A DNA stretch of 32,694 bases from Gammaproteobacteria bacterium (GCA_015488295.1 WFOC01000007.1:1-32694), one strand, 5' to 3'; shown: positions 8,543-16,944, numbered from the stretch's first letter. Numbers and translations are program-made. Notes: generated by a model not told the origin, from the letters alone.

Positions 8543-9304
8543 AGACTAAAAAAATACCCGCGTTTGTGGGTATTTTTTTGTGCGCTGTTTTTCTGGCATG
8601 GTGTGTCGTTTGCTGGTGAGATAAGCGTGGCGGTGGCCAGTAATTTTAAATACGCTTTGCAAAAGCTGGCTGTGGATTTTAATGATAAGACCGGTCATGA
8701 TTTGCGCATTATTGTTGCTTCCAGTGGCAAGCTGTATGCGCAGATCAAACACGGTGCGCCTTTTGATGTTTTTTTATCGGCTGATGAGCAACGTCCGGGA
8801 TTGCTGGTTGAGGAAGGGCTGGTTGAGCCGCAAAGTGCCTATGTTTATGCGCGGGGAAAACTGCTGCTGTTGTCCAATATTAAAGTAGCCGGTGAATGTA
8901 AAAGCGTGCTGTTTTCCGGGCGTTTGAAAAAACTGGCAATTGCTAATCCCAAAATTGCGCCTTATGGTATGGCTGCGCTGCAGGTGTTGCAGAAGCTTGG
9001 CATGCAGGAGCGGTTGCAGTCACGTCTGGTCAGGGGGGAGAATATCGCGCAGGTGTTTCAGTTTGTTACTACAAAAAATGCCGATGCCGGTTTTGTGGCT
9101 GCCGCCATGTTTGAAATGAATGCCCGTGTTGACTATGCCTGTATCTGGCGGGTGCCGTCCGAGATGCATTCGCCGATCAGTCAGAAAATGGTGGTTCTGA
9201 AACGGTCGGGTGAGAAAGCGGCGGTAAGGGCATTTGCAGAATATATCCGTTCACCCGATGCAGAAAAAATCATTCAGGCAATGGGTTATGATGTTGCGCA
9301 ATAA
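8531..9304 (+). CDS. modA: Molybdate ABC transporter, periplasmic binding protein ModA
   Basis: Captures molybdate (and usually tungstate) in the periplasm for the ModBC importer. The 257-residue precursor has a basic start (RLKKYPR), a hydrophobic run and a likely cleavage after SFA, before GEISVAVASNF. Oxyanion-site regions typical of ModA follow: VAVASNF, VASSGKLYAQI with PFDVFLSADE, and the late DAGFVAAAMF segment. The GTG start is favoured because it supplies the charged signal-peptide n-region; downstream starts would lose it. The start lies only seven bases after rho, within a repeat fragment, and a 12-bp terminator-type hairpin lies inside the signal-peptide codons. modB and modC follow on the same strand. 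Confidence 0.93.
   Translation: MNNERLKKYPRLWVFFCALFFWHGVSFAGEISVAVASNFKYALQKLAVDFNDKTGHDLRIIVASSGKLYAQIKHGAPFDVFLSADEQRPGLLVEEGLVEPQSAYVYARGKLLLLSNIKVAGECKSVLFSGRLKKLAIANPKIAPYGMAALQVLQKLGMQERLQSRLVRGENIAQVFQFVTTKNADAGFVAAAMFEMNARVDYACIWRVPSEMHSPISQKMVVLKRSGEKAAVRAFAEYIRSPDAEKIIQAMGYDVAQ
8548..8579 (+). terminator. Hairpin with T-run after rho, inside the modA signal-peptide codons
   Basis: Perfect 12-base inverted repeat: AAAAAAATACCC (8548-8559) and GGGTATTTTTTT (8568-8579) around an 8-base loop. It looks like an intrinsic terminator for rho, but it lies within the modA reading frame, 17 bases after its start codon. Only five of the pairs (TACCC/GGGTA) lie outside the A/T run, so its strength is uncertain. 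Confidence 0.65.
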
Positions 9305-9327
9305 TAAAATTTTTTTGCTGTCCTGTT

Positions 9328-9999
9328 ATGTTTCCCGGATTTGAAGCCTTATTTTTAACCGTCAAGCTTGCGGCCCTGAGCACGGTGATTCTGTTATTGA
9401 TCGGTACGCCGGTTGCCTGGTGGCTGGCGCGCAGCAAAAGTCGGTTCAAGCCGATAATTGAGGCGGTGGTGGCATTGCCCATCGTATTGCCGCCAACGGT
9501 GCTGGGTTTTTATTTGCTGGTGTTGCTGAGTCCGGGCAGCAGTTTTGGTGGCTGGTGGTTCGAGCTTACCGGGCAAACGCTGACCTTCAGTTTTTCCGGC
9601 CTGGTCATCGCCTCGGTGGTCTACAGTTTTCCTTTTGTGGTGCAGCCGATTCAGAGCGCTTTTGAAACCGTTGGTCGTGACATGATGGAAGCGGCCTATA
9701 CGCTGGGCGCAAAACCGCTGGATGCTTTTTTTACCGTGGCCATGCCGCTGGCCAGGCGTGGTTTTCTGACCGGCACCGTGCTGGGTTTTGCGCATACCCT
9801 GGGTGAGTTCGGTGTGGTGCTGATGGTGGGCGGCAACATCCCCGGTGAAACACGGGTGGTGTCGATTGCTATTTATGATCATGTTGAATCGCTGGAGTAT
9901 GCACAGGCGCATGTGCTTTCCAGTATTTTGCTGTGCACAGCTTTTATCGCCATATTGATGATGTATGTTGTCAATGCACGACTTCGGGTGAAGGCATGA
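9328..9999 (+). CDS. modB: Molybdate ABC transporter permease ModB
   Basis: Inner-membrane permease of the molybdate importer, 223 residues, the usual ModB length. It has about five hydrophobic helices, a conserved region VALPIVLPPTVLGFYLL after the first loop, and the EAA cytoplasmic loop (RDMMEAAYTLGAKPLDAFFTV) that docks on ModC, followed by HTLGEFGVVLMVGGNIPG. It starts 24 bases after modA, and its TGA overlaps the ATG of modC as ATGA, indicating coupled translation. Confidence 0.96.
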   Translation: MFPGFEALFLTVKLAALSTVILLLIGTPVAWWLARSKSRFKPIIEAVVALPIVLPPTVLGFYLLVLLSPGSSFGGWWFELTGQTLTFSFSGLVIASVVYSFPFVVQPIQSAFETVGRDMMEAAYTLGAKPLDAFFTVAMPLARRGFLTGTVLGFAHTLGEFGVVLMVGGNIPGETRVVSIAIYDHVESLEYAQAHVLSSILLCTAFIAILMMYVVNARLRVKA

Positions 10000-11093
10000 G
10001 TGCGGGCAATAAAACATCGCGTTGCACCATTCGTCTGCAACGTGCCGACTTTCAGGTTGAAGCAGATTTTGTGATTCCGAAAAAAGGCGTGCTGGGTATT
10101 TTTGGTCACTCCGGCTCGGGAAAAACAACCTTGCTACGTTGCCTGGCCGGGCTGGAGCAGGCGGTGCAGGGGCGGATTGAAATCAATGGTGAAACCTGGC
10201 TGGATGAGACGCGTGCATTGAGTGTGCAGCAGCGAAATGTCGGTTATGTGTTTCAGGAGGGTCGGTTGTTTCCGCACCTTTCCGTGGCAAAAAATCTGGC
10301 CTACGGTGCGCGCCGCTGTCTTGCCTGCAAGGATGAAGACGAGAGCATGGAGCGTGAGCATCTGCTTGAATTATTGAACATCGCTCACTTGCTTGAGCGT
10401 TACCCGTTTCAGTTGTCCGGTGGTGAAAAGCAGCGTGTTGCCATCGCCCGCGCCCTGTTGAAAAAACCGCGAATGCTGTTGCTGGATGAGCCGCTGGCAT
10501 CGCTGGACGAACAGCGCAAGCAGGAAATATTGCCCTATCTGGAAAAACTGCACGAAGAGCTGAATATTCCCATGCTCTATGTCAGTCATAACCTGACAGA
10601 AATGCTGCGCCTGTGTGACTACATGCTGGTGATGGATCAGGGGCGACAGGTATTTAATGGCCGCATGCACGATGCGCTGGTCTCGGCTGAGTCGCCGCTG
10701 GCGCGTGTGGAAAGTGCTGTTGCCGTGCTGGAAGGCTCGGTATCGAAGCAGGAAAAAAACTTCGAACTCTCCACCGTTCACACCACTAATGGCAATCGTT
10801 TTCAGGTGCCGGGTTTAATGGCCATCGGCAAGCGCGTGCGCCTGATCATGTTTGCCAGTGATGTCAGCGTGACCAGGCAAAGGGCGACTGATACCAGTAT
10901 TTTAAACATTATCGAAGGTCGGGTATCGGCGGTGCTGGACAAAAAACACGGACGCGTGTTGCTGCAGATAGACTGCAGCGGTGATGTGCTGTTGTCCCTG
11001 ATTTCTGAAAAATCTTTTCAGACCCTGCAACTGTCGCCGGGCACGGCGGTTTTTATACAGCTAAAGGCGGTGGTTACGAGAGGCAATGAATAA
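9996..11093 (+). CDS. modC: Molybdate ABC transporter ATP-binding protein ModC
   Basis: ATPase that powers molybdate import. From the ATG that overlaps the modB stop (ATGA) the protein has 365 residues. It shows Walker A GHSGSGKT (37-44), Q-loop VFQEGRLFPHL, signature LSGGEKQR (140-147), Walker B LLLDEP (161-166) and a switch His in YVSHN. The C-terminal 80 or so residues form a MOP-type domain that can bind molybdate and feed back on transport. A longer open frame exists upstream but would lie inside modB. The last residues, Asn-Glu and the TAA stop, are encoded by the left terminal repeat of element B. Confidence 0.96.
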   Translation: MSAGNKTSRCTIRLQRADFQVEADFVIPKKGVLGIFGHSGSGKTTLLRCLAGLEQAVQGRIEINGETWLDETRALSVQQRNVGYVFQEGRLFPHLSVAKNLAYGARRCLACKDEDESMEREHLLELLNIAHLLERYPFQLSGGEKQRVAIARALLKKPRMLLLDEPLASLDEQRKQEILPYLEKLHEELNIPMLYVSHNLTEMLRLCDYMLVMDQGRQVFNGRMHDALVSAESPLARVESAVAVLEGSVSKQEKNFELSTVHTTNGNRFQVPGLMAIGKRVRLIMFASDVSVTRQRATDTSILNIIEGRVSAVLDKKHGRVLLQIDCSGDVLLSLISEKSFQTLQLSPGTAVFIQLKAVVTRGNE

Positions 11094-11274
11094 TGAACAG
11101 TGAATAATGAATAATGCAAAACAGTCATTCTTAATAATGGTTTGTCATCTTGAACGAATGTGAAAGAGTTTGTACAGCGGCAGTTGAAGATCTTTTACAT
11201 TCGTTCAAGATGGCAACATGCTGAAGGCATGCGGCTTTTTAGTTTTTTTAATTATTCACTGTTCATTATTCATT
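11085..11274. repeat. Inverted-repeat intergenic element B with 24-bp terminal repeats
   Basis: A 190-base element between convergent modC and purD. Perfect 24-bp inverted repeats lie at 11085-11108 and 11251-11274 (AATGAATAATGAA-type units). Inside, a near-perfect 22-bp stem is formed by 11146-11167 and 11191-11212, with one mismatch that is a G-U pair in RNA. The right arm and flank (11177-11215) match the core of element A. A small CATGC/GCATG hairpin (11217-11231) precedes T-runs. Both flanking genes end within its terminal repeats. No coding capacity. Confidence 0.88.
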
Positions 11275-12561
11275 TGTCGCTGATTCTCTAGCGACAGCCC
11301 GATAGCCGATATCTGTACGAAAATAAACATTCTTCCATTTGATTTTATCAACCAGCTGATAAGCGACACGTTGTGCTTCGGTCACCGAGTCGCCGAGTGC
11401 GACAGCGCATAAAACGCGACCGCCGTTGGTGATGACCTTGCCGTCTTTTTCGGTGGTGCCGGCGTGGAAAACCTTGGTGGATTCGGTTTCGGTATTTTCC
11501 AGGCCGCTGATGGTGTTGCCTTTTTCATAGCTGTCCGGGTAGCCGCCGGCAGCGAGTACGATGCCGATGGCGGTGCGCTCATCCCATTGGGCTTCTGCGC
11601 TGTCCAGTTTGCCGTCGATGGCATCGAGGCAGTGCTGTACTAAATCAGATTTTAAACGCATCATGATGGGCTGGGTTTCCGGGTCGCCGAAGCGCACGTT
11701 GTATTCCAGCACTTTCGGGATGCCTTCATCGTTGATCATCACGCCGGCGTATAAAAACCCGCTGAAGCTGTTGCCTTCGTCAGCCATGCCTTTGACTGTG
11801 GGTTCGATCACCATCTGCATGATGCGGTCGTGCATTTCGGCGGTGACTACCGGTGCGGGGGAGTAGGCACCCATGCCGCCGGTGTTGGGGCCTTTGTCGC
11901 CATCATCGCGTGCCTTGTGATCCTGTGAGCTGGCCATGGGCAGCACATTTTTGCCGTCGACCATGCAGATGAAGCTGGCTTCTTCGCCGTATAAAAATTC
12001 TTCGATGACCACGCGTGCGCCGGCATCGCCAAACTTATTGCCGGCCAGCATGTCTTTCACCGCAGCGATGGCTTCGTCGTTGGTCTGCGCCAGGATAACG
12101 CCTTTACCGGCGGCCAGGCCATCGGCTTTAATTACGATAGGCGCGCCTTTTTCCTCGATGTATTTTATTGCCGGTTCAATCTCGGTGAAGTTGCCGTAGA
12201 ACGCGGTGGGAATGTTGTGGCGTTCCAGAAAATCCTTGGTGAAAGCCTTGGAGCCTTCGAGCTGGGCGGCGGCTTTGCTGGGGCCGAAGATTTTCAGGCC
12301 GTTGTCGTTGAACACGTCGACGATGCCGGCGACCAGGGCGGCTTCGGGGCCGACGATGGTGAGTTCGATCTGCTTGCTTTTGGCGAAATCGAGCAGCGCC
12401 GGGATGTCTTCTGTGCCGATGTCGACGTTCTCGATGTTGTTTTCCAGTGCGGTGCCGGCGTTACCGGGGGCGACGAAAACCTGGTTGACTAAAGGTGACT
12501 GTGCGGCTTTCCAGGCAAGCGCGTGCTCGCGGCCGCCGCTGCCGATGATCAAAACGTTCAT
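11266..12561 (-). CDS. purD: Phosphoribosylamine-glycine ligase PurD
   Basis: GAR synthetase, the second step of purine synthesis: joins glycine to phosphoribosylamine with ATP. The 431 residues are normal for PurD. Seen are the N-terminal IIGSGGREHALAWK, VGPEAALVAG, the ATP-grasp region around IVIKADGLAAGKGV, GPNTGGMGAYSPAP, and the metal site in VLEYNVRFGDPETQ. It is a single gene here, convergent with modC and separated by 99 bases from the minus-strand zinc-ribbon gene upstream. Its C-terminus (SATNE, then TAA) is encoded within the right terminal repeat of element B, the same Asn-Glu-stop as modC. Confidence 0.97.
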   Translation of the reverse strand: MNVLIIGSGGREHALAWKAAQSPLVNQVFVAPGNAGTALENNIENVDIGTEDIPALLDFAKSKQIELTIVGPEAALVAGIVDVFNDNGLKIFGPSKAAAQLEGSKAFTKDFLERHNIPTAFYGNFTEIEPAIKYIEEKGAPIVIKADGLAAGKGVILAQTNDEAIAAVKDMLAGNKFGDAGARVVIEEFLYGEEASFICMVDGKNVLPMASSQDHKARDDGDKGPNTGGMGAYSPAPVVTAEMHDRIMQMVIEPTVKGMADEGNSFSGFLYAGVMINDEGIPKVLEYNVRFGDPETQPIMMRLKSDLVQHCLDAIDGKLDSAEAQWDERTAIGIVLAAGGYPDSYEKGNTISGLENTETESTKVFHAGTTEKDGKVITNGGRVLCAVALGDSVTEAQRVAYQLVDKIKWKNVYFRTDIGYRAVARESATNE

Positions 12562-12660
12562 GTGCTTGTCTTCGTGTGGTCAGGATAAAGCGCGGTATTT
12601 TACACTAATCGCCAGCGGACTTGTCTCGTGATTTTGCGTGCGCTGTGTTGCCGGGGTGCA

Positions 12661-13224
12661 TCACTGGCAGTGATAAAAATATAACCACTCGACATCGTTG
12701 ATGCCTGCCAGTTTGTCCAGTAATGATGCCTGTGGAATGGCTTCTTTGGGAAAAATGTCGGTGATTTCGATAAACAGCTGTGCGTAACCGGCCATCTTGC
12801 GCCAGTTGAAATTTTCGATGCTGGATGTGTTGTCGCATGAGTCGCAGTGAATGCCTGAGGTGGTTTTTTTGTCCAGCCAGTTTTTTACCGGTTTGTTGCA
12901 GTGCGGGCAATGTGGTGCGCGTGCCTGTTTCTGGCTGTGGATTAATTGCGGCTCTGGCAGCCGGTGTATTTTAATGAAGCAGAAGTTTTCGTTCTTTTCG
13001 CTGGTTTCAAACTGGATGCTTGGTGCGCAGCCCATGTAGGCGATGTAGTCTAAATATTTTTTGCCGGTAAAATAATGCGCTGTGTTTTTTTGTGTATCGA
13101 TTTTCTGTGCGATCAGGCCGATGCTTTGCAGGGCGTGAATAAAGGCGGGCAGGTCGTCGACCTGAAAGTCAGCTTGCTTCGGGTGCAGGTATAGCGAGTT
13201 CTTGCCGTGTTTTGAAGTCGTCAC
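12661..13224 (-). CDS. Zinc-ribbon protein of unknown function, downstream of ccoS
   Basis: Not recognised as a named family. From a GTG start at 13224 it has 187 residues. Four cysteines in two CxxC pairs (about 106/109 as CPHC and 127/130 as CDSC) form a zinc ribbon in the middle. The N-terminal part (LYLHPKQADFQVDDLPAFIHALQ) and C-terminal part (LFIEITDIFPKEAIPQASLL) look globular and soluble. The open frame extends to 13308, but that would overlap ccoS; the GTG seven bases after the ccoS stop fits an operon better. No strong ribosome site marks either choice. Position suggests co-transcription with ccoI-ccoS, but a role in oxidase assembly is only inferred. Confidence 0.75.
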   Translation of the reverse strand: MTTSKHGKNSLYLHPKQADFQVDDLPAFIHALQSIGLIAQKIDTQKNTAHYFTGKKYLDYIAYMGCAPSIQFETSEKNENFCFIKIHRLPEPQLIHSQKQARAPHCPHCNKPVKNWLDKKTTSGIHCDSCDNTSSIENFNWRKMAGYAQLFIEITDIFPKEAIPQASLLDKLAGINDVEWLYFYHCQ

Positions 13225-13231
13225 GGCAGGT

Positions 13232-13441
13232 TTAGTTTGGCATATGGTTAGAACTGGATTTATTTTTGCCGGTTTTGTCTTTCCGGTTTTTACTGCTCTT
13301 TTCATCATCGTCCATCAGGATGCGATAGGCCGGGCCTTCGAGGTCGTCAAACTGATCGGATTTTACCGCCCAGAAAAAGATCGCGATGATGATGATAACG
13401 ATGAGCAGCGCGACGGGCAGCAGTAAGTAAATTATATCCAT
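13232..13441 (-). CDS. ccoS: cbb3-type cytochrome oxidase assembly protein CcoS
   Basis: Small inner-membrane protein needed in other bacteria for putting cofactors (heme b and copper) into CcoN. The 69 residues comprise one strongly hydrophobic helix (about 3-26), then the family hallmark FFWAVKSDQFDDLEGPAYRILMDDD, and a Lys-rich tail. It follows ccoI by 78 bases on the same strand, the usual ccoI-ccoS order. The ATG at 13441 gives the standard N-terminus. Confidence 0.93.
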   Translation of the reverse strand: MDIIYLLLPVALLIVIIIIAIFFWAVKSDQFDDLEGPAYRILMDDDEKSSKNRKDKTGKNKSSSNHMPN

Positions 13442-13519
13442 GGATGTGTTTTAATTTTTATGTCGCAAGTTTATGAGTGCTATGTGTGACTGATACGCGC
13501 GGGTTTAATTCAGGGAAGT

Positions 13520-15982
13520 TTATAATTTCATTCTGTTAAGTCGCAATGCATTTAATACGACCACCAGTGAGCTGAGTGACATGCCAATAGCGGCCAGCCA
13601 GGGTTCGACGTAACCCATCGCGGCTGCGGGGATGGCGGTAATATTATACAACAGTGCCCAGCTTAAATTCTGTTTGATGACGCGTAGCGTTGTTGTTGCG
13701 ATCTGGTAGCCGTGGTAGATGTGTTCGATATTGTTGCTGATTAAAATCATATCGGAGGTGGCGGCGGCGAGTTGTGTGCCTTTTCCCATGGCGATGGACA
13801 GGTCGGCACCGGCCAGTACCGGTGCGTCGTTTACGCCATCGCCGACCATTGCCACGATAGCGCCCTGCTGTTGCAGTGCCTTGACGTTTTGTAGTTTATC
13901 TTCGGGTTTCAGGTCTGCGAGGTAGTGTGGGATGCCGAGTTGTTTGCTTACTTCGCGGGTGTTTTCTAATCTGTCACCGCTGAACAGGTGGGTGTGTTTG
14001 TGTTGTTTTTGTAGTTGCTGGATAAGCGGTCGTGCCTCGTCCCGGATGCGGTCAGACAGTGCAAACACGGCAACACAGTGCTGTGTTGTCGCCAGGTAGA
14101 TTTTGCTGGCGTGCTCGGCACTGCCATCGTCCTTGTCGCAGTGGCTGTGTTTTTCGACAAAGCCGCGGTTGCCGATGAACCATTGTGTGCCGTTGATGCG
14201 CCCCTGGATGCCTTCGCCGAGCTGGTTTGAAAGTTCGCTGACATTCAGTAGCTTTTCTTCGCAGGCGTTCAGCAGTGCCTTGGCGATGGGGTGTTCCGAG
14301 CTGGCTTCCAGTGAGGCGGCGATGTTCAGCGCGGTGTTTTCATCAATATCTGCTTTCGGGTTCAGAATGATTTTTTCCAGCTTGATGCGGCCTTCGGTGA
14401 GGGTGCCGGTTTTGTCGAATACAAAATCGGTGGCGTGTGCCAGTGTTTCCAGTGCGTGTGCACGTTTCGGTAATAAGCCGATTTTAGCCAGCTGGCCGCT
14501 GGCGGCGGTGATGGCGGCCGGGGTTGCCAGCGACAGTGCGCAGGGGCAGCTGACCACCAGGGTGGCGATGGTGATTTCCAGCCAGATGTCGGGGTTGGTG
14601 TTGTACCAGTAATAAGCGATGATGGCGGCGGCGGTGAGTAACACGCTGACAAACCAGCTGGCGATTTTGTCGGCCAGTTTGGCGATAGCAGGTTTGGTGT
14701 GCTGGGCTTCGTCGATCAGGCGTTGTATGGAGGACAGCACGCTGTCTTCGCCAAGTTTTGTGACCTGGATGATCAGCGCGTTTTCGCTGTTGGTGCTGCC
14801 GCCGATGACCGGGTCGCCGGGGTGTTTGGTGACCGGTATGCTTTCGCCGGTAATCAGCGATTCGTTGATGCTGGAGCTGCCGCTGATGATGGTGCCATCG
14901 GCAGGCACGGTCTCGCCGGGGCGCACGAGCAGGTAGTCGCCGGTGTTCAGTTCGGTGACGGCGACGTTTTCCTGTTGCTCGATGGTGCTGGATTTTTTGC
15001 TGGCATAATCAATCAGCCGGGTGGCGATGGCGGGCTTCAGGTTGAGCAGGGCTTCGGTGGCTTCCGAGGTTTGCTTGCGGCTGCCGATCTCAAAAAAACG
15101 TGCGCTTAACAGAAAGAAGGTGAACATGGCGACTGAATCGAAATACACTTCGCCGCTGCCGGTGACGGTATGCACCAGGCTGGAGCTGAAGGCGATGGCA
15201 ATGCCGAGTGAAACCGGCACATCCATGCCAACGCGTCCGTTGCTGAGATCGCGGTAGGCGGCTTTAAAAAATACCGAGGAGGCAAACAGCAGTATCGGGA
15301 TGGTTAGCCCCAGGCTGATCCAGCGGAAGCTCTGCTTAAAGGTCTCGTCGATGCCCCACCAGTCGCCGGTGTACATGGCAACGGCGAAGATCATGATTTG
15401 CATGCCGAGCAGGCCGGACAGGCCCAGGCGTTTTATTTGTTGCTTGCGTTCTTTTTCGAGAATGCGCTGGTATTGTTCGGGGTCGTAAGGGTGCGCCAGG
15501 TAACCGATGCGCGAGATGGATTCCAGAATGTCGCTGAGCTGAATCTTGCTGTTGTCCCAGCGTACGCGTGCACGGTGGTTGCTGTAATTGATGCTGGCGC
15601 TCAGCACGCCATCGAGCGCGCTGAGGTGCTGCTCGTTGAGCCAGACGCAGGCGGCGCAGGTGATGCCTTCAAGAATCAGTGAGACTTCCAGAATATTTTC
15701 TTTGTTGGTGTGTTGAACAAACTTTTTTTGCACGTTGGCTGAGTCATAAGCCTTTAACTGTTGCAAAAATTCTGGCACGATCTCTCCGGGTTTTTCCGGT
15801 GTGCTGGTGCGGTATTTGTAAAAATCATCCATGCCGCTATTGATGATTGCCTGTGACACTGCCTGGCAGCCATAACAGCACATGGGCTTGTTTTCGTTCT
15901 GGTATTCCACAACAATATTCAGGTCTTTATCGACAGGCAGGCCGCAATGAAAGCAATGTGTTGGTTCAGCAGGTTTATTCAT
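13520..15982 (-). CDS. ccoI: Copper-exporting P1B-type ATPase CcoI (FixI)
   Basis: Heavy-metal P-type ATPase of 820 residues that moves copper across the inner membrane for CcoN assembly. The N-terminus has a Cys cluster (CFHC at 10-13, CCYGC at 35-39), typical of FixI/CcoI, then an HMA domain with CAAC (109-112). Later come the metal-transport CPC (479-481), the TGE loop near 378-380, phosphorylation motif DKTGT (523-527), SEHP (562-565) and GDGVND (714-719). Eight or so membrane helices are expected. It begins the minus-strand ccoI-ccoS unit and is divergent from fnr; the other maturation genes ccoG and ccoH lie beyond the structural genes. Confidence 0.96.
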   Translation of the reverse strand: MNKPAEPTHCFHCGLPVDKDLNIVVEYQNENKPMCCYGCQAVSQAIINSGMDDFYKYRTSTPEKPGEIVPEFLQQLKAYDSANVQKKFVQHTNKENILEVSLILEGITCAACVWLNEQHLSALDGVLSASINYSNHRARVRWDNSKIQLSDILESISRIGYLAHPYDPEQYQRILEKERKQQIKRLGLSGLLGMQIMIFAVAMYTGDWWGIDETFKQSFRWISLGLTIPILLFASSVFFKAAYRDLSNGRVGMDVPVSLGIAIAFSSSLVHTVTGSGEVYFDSVAMFTFFLLSARFFEIGSRKQTSEATEALLNLKPAIATRLIDYASKKSSTIEQQENVAVTELNTGDYLLVRPGETVPADGTIISGSSSINESLITGESIPVTKHPGDPVIGGSTNSENALIIQVTKLGEDSVLSSIQRLIDEAQHTKPAIAKLADKIASWFVSVLLTAAAIIAYYWYNTNPDIWLEITIATLVVSCPCALSLATPAAITAASGQLAKIGLLPKRAHALETLAHATDFVFDKTGTLTEGRIKLEKIILNPKADIDENTALNIAASLEASSEHPIAKALLNACEEKLLNVSELSNQLGEGIQGRINGTQWFIGNRGFVEKHSHCDKDDGSAEHASKIYLATTQHCVAVFALSDRIRDEARPLIQQLQKQHKHTHLFSGDRLENTREVSKQLGIPHYLADLKPEDKLQNVKALQQQGAIVAMVGDGVNDAPVLAGADLSIAMGKGTQLAAATSDMILISNNIEHIYHGYQIATTTLRVIKQNLSWALLYNITAIPAAAMGYVEPWLAAIGMSLSSLVVVLNALRLNRMKL

Positions 15983-16129
15983 ATAATTAATGACGAAAAG
16001 ACTTGTTGTTTACTAAATCAATTGTTTAAATGGATTCTAATTAAAATAATAAAGGTTTGAAGGTGTGATTGCCGCCCGGCGACTATTCTATCTAACTAAA
16101 AACTACGGAACAAAGGGTTACATCTTACT

Positions 16130-16861
16130 ATGAGTAAGTTTAAAGAAATTAACATAGATCACTTAAAGTTGAGTTGCAGTGAGTGTAACTTGCGCGAGCT
16201 ATGTTTTCCACATGGCATGAAGGAAGAAGAGCTCAGTAATCTTGATGCAGTAGTTGATCAGCCCAAGCCCTTGCATAAAAATGATTTTCTTTACCGTGAT
16301 GGTGAGCGTGCGATGGCTATCTATGCCGTACGTTCCGGCTGCGTTAAAACCATGACAGAAAGTGCCAACGGTGATGAGCAGATTGTTGGCTTTCATCTGC
16401 CGGGTGAGTTACTGGGCCTGGATGGCTTTGCTGATGGTTCGCATACCTGTAATGCTATCGCGCTGGAAACCTCCAGTGTTTGCGAGTTGCCGCTTGATCA
16501 GATTGAGTCGCTCTGCCATCGCCTGCCCGGTTTGCAAAAACAGATGCGTCGCATCATGGGTAAGGAGGTTAATAATGATCATAAGTTGTTATTACTGCTG
16601 GGTAAGATGACAGCCGAAGAACGCCTTGCCAGTTTTCTACTTAGCCTGTCTGCGCGCATGGAAGAGCGGCACTGGAAGGACAATGAATTCAACCTGACAA
16701 TGCCACGTCAGGATATCGCCAATTACCTTGGTATGGCAGTTGAGACTGTCAGCCGTCTATTTGCTACTTTTCAGTCTGAAAAGATTATTGATGTCGACCG
16801 TCGGCACATTAGCATCCTTGATATAAAGCGTTTACGAAGCATTGTTGGTGAATGCGAGTAA
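16130..16861 (+). CDS. fnr: FNR/Anr-type oxygen-sensing transcription regulator
   Basis: Crp/FNR-family activator that responds to oxygen through a 4Fe-4S cluster. The 243 residues have N-terminal cysteines C16-x2-C19-x5-C25 and a fourth at C118, the full ligand set of E. coli FNR. The cyclic-nucleotide-binding-like fold follows, then a dimer helix and a helix-turn-helix (MPRQDIANYLGMAVETVSRLF) with Glu205, Ser208 and Arg209, which in FNR read TTGAT half-sites. It lies between ccoI (divergent) and the cbb3 structural genes, which suggests local control of this oxidase. Often called anr in related genera; the symbol is by homology. Confidence 0.95.
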   Translation: MSKFKEINIDHLKLSCSECNLRELCFPHGMKEEELSNLDAVVDQPKPLHKNDFLYRDGERAMAIYAVRSGCVKTMTESANGDEQIVGFHLPGELLGLDGFADGSHTCNAIALETSSVCELPLDQIESLCHRLPGLQKQMRRIMGKEVNNDHKLLLLLGKMTAEERLASFLLSLSARMEERHWKDNEFNLTMPRQDIANYLGMAVETVSRLFATFQSEKIIDVDRRHISILDIKRLRSIVGECE

Positions 16862-16868
16862 ATAGTTA

Positions 16869-16889
16869 GCCTGACTATTCCTGTCAGGC
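16869..16889 (+). terminator. Stem-loop after fnr
   Basis: GCCTGAC and GTCAGGC pair perfectly around a seven-base loop, starting eight bases after the fnr stop. No T-run follows, so it may be only part of a terminator or an mRNA 3' end structure. Confidence 0.4.
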
Positions 16890-16944
16890 AGGCCAAAAAA
16901 CCCTCTATGACATGACAAAATTACAGGTCTCGATTTCCTGATAA

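Noticed and set aside
9394-10128. 244-codon minus-strand frame across modB
   Set aside because: Antisense to modB and modC, with His/Gln-rich composition typical of a shadow frame.
12562-12660. PurR operator for purD
   Set aside because: Only an ACGCAAAATC-like half is present on the minus strand; no second half, so not supported.
15983-16129. FNR box in the ccoI-fnr divergent region
   Set aside because: An ATCAA half-site exists at 16017-16021, but the opposite half (GTTTA) does not match.
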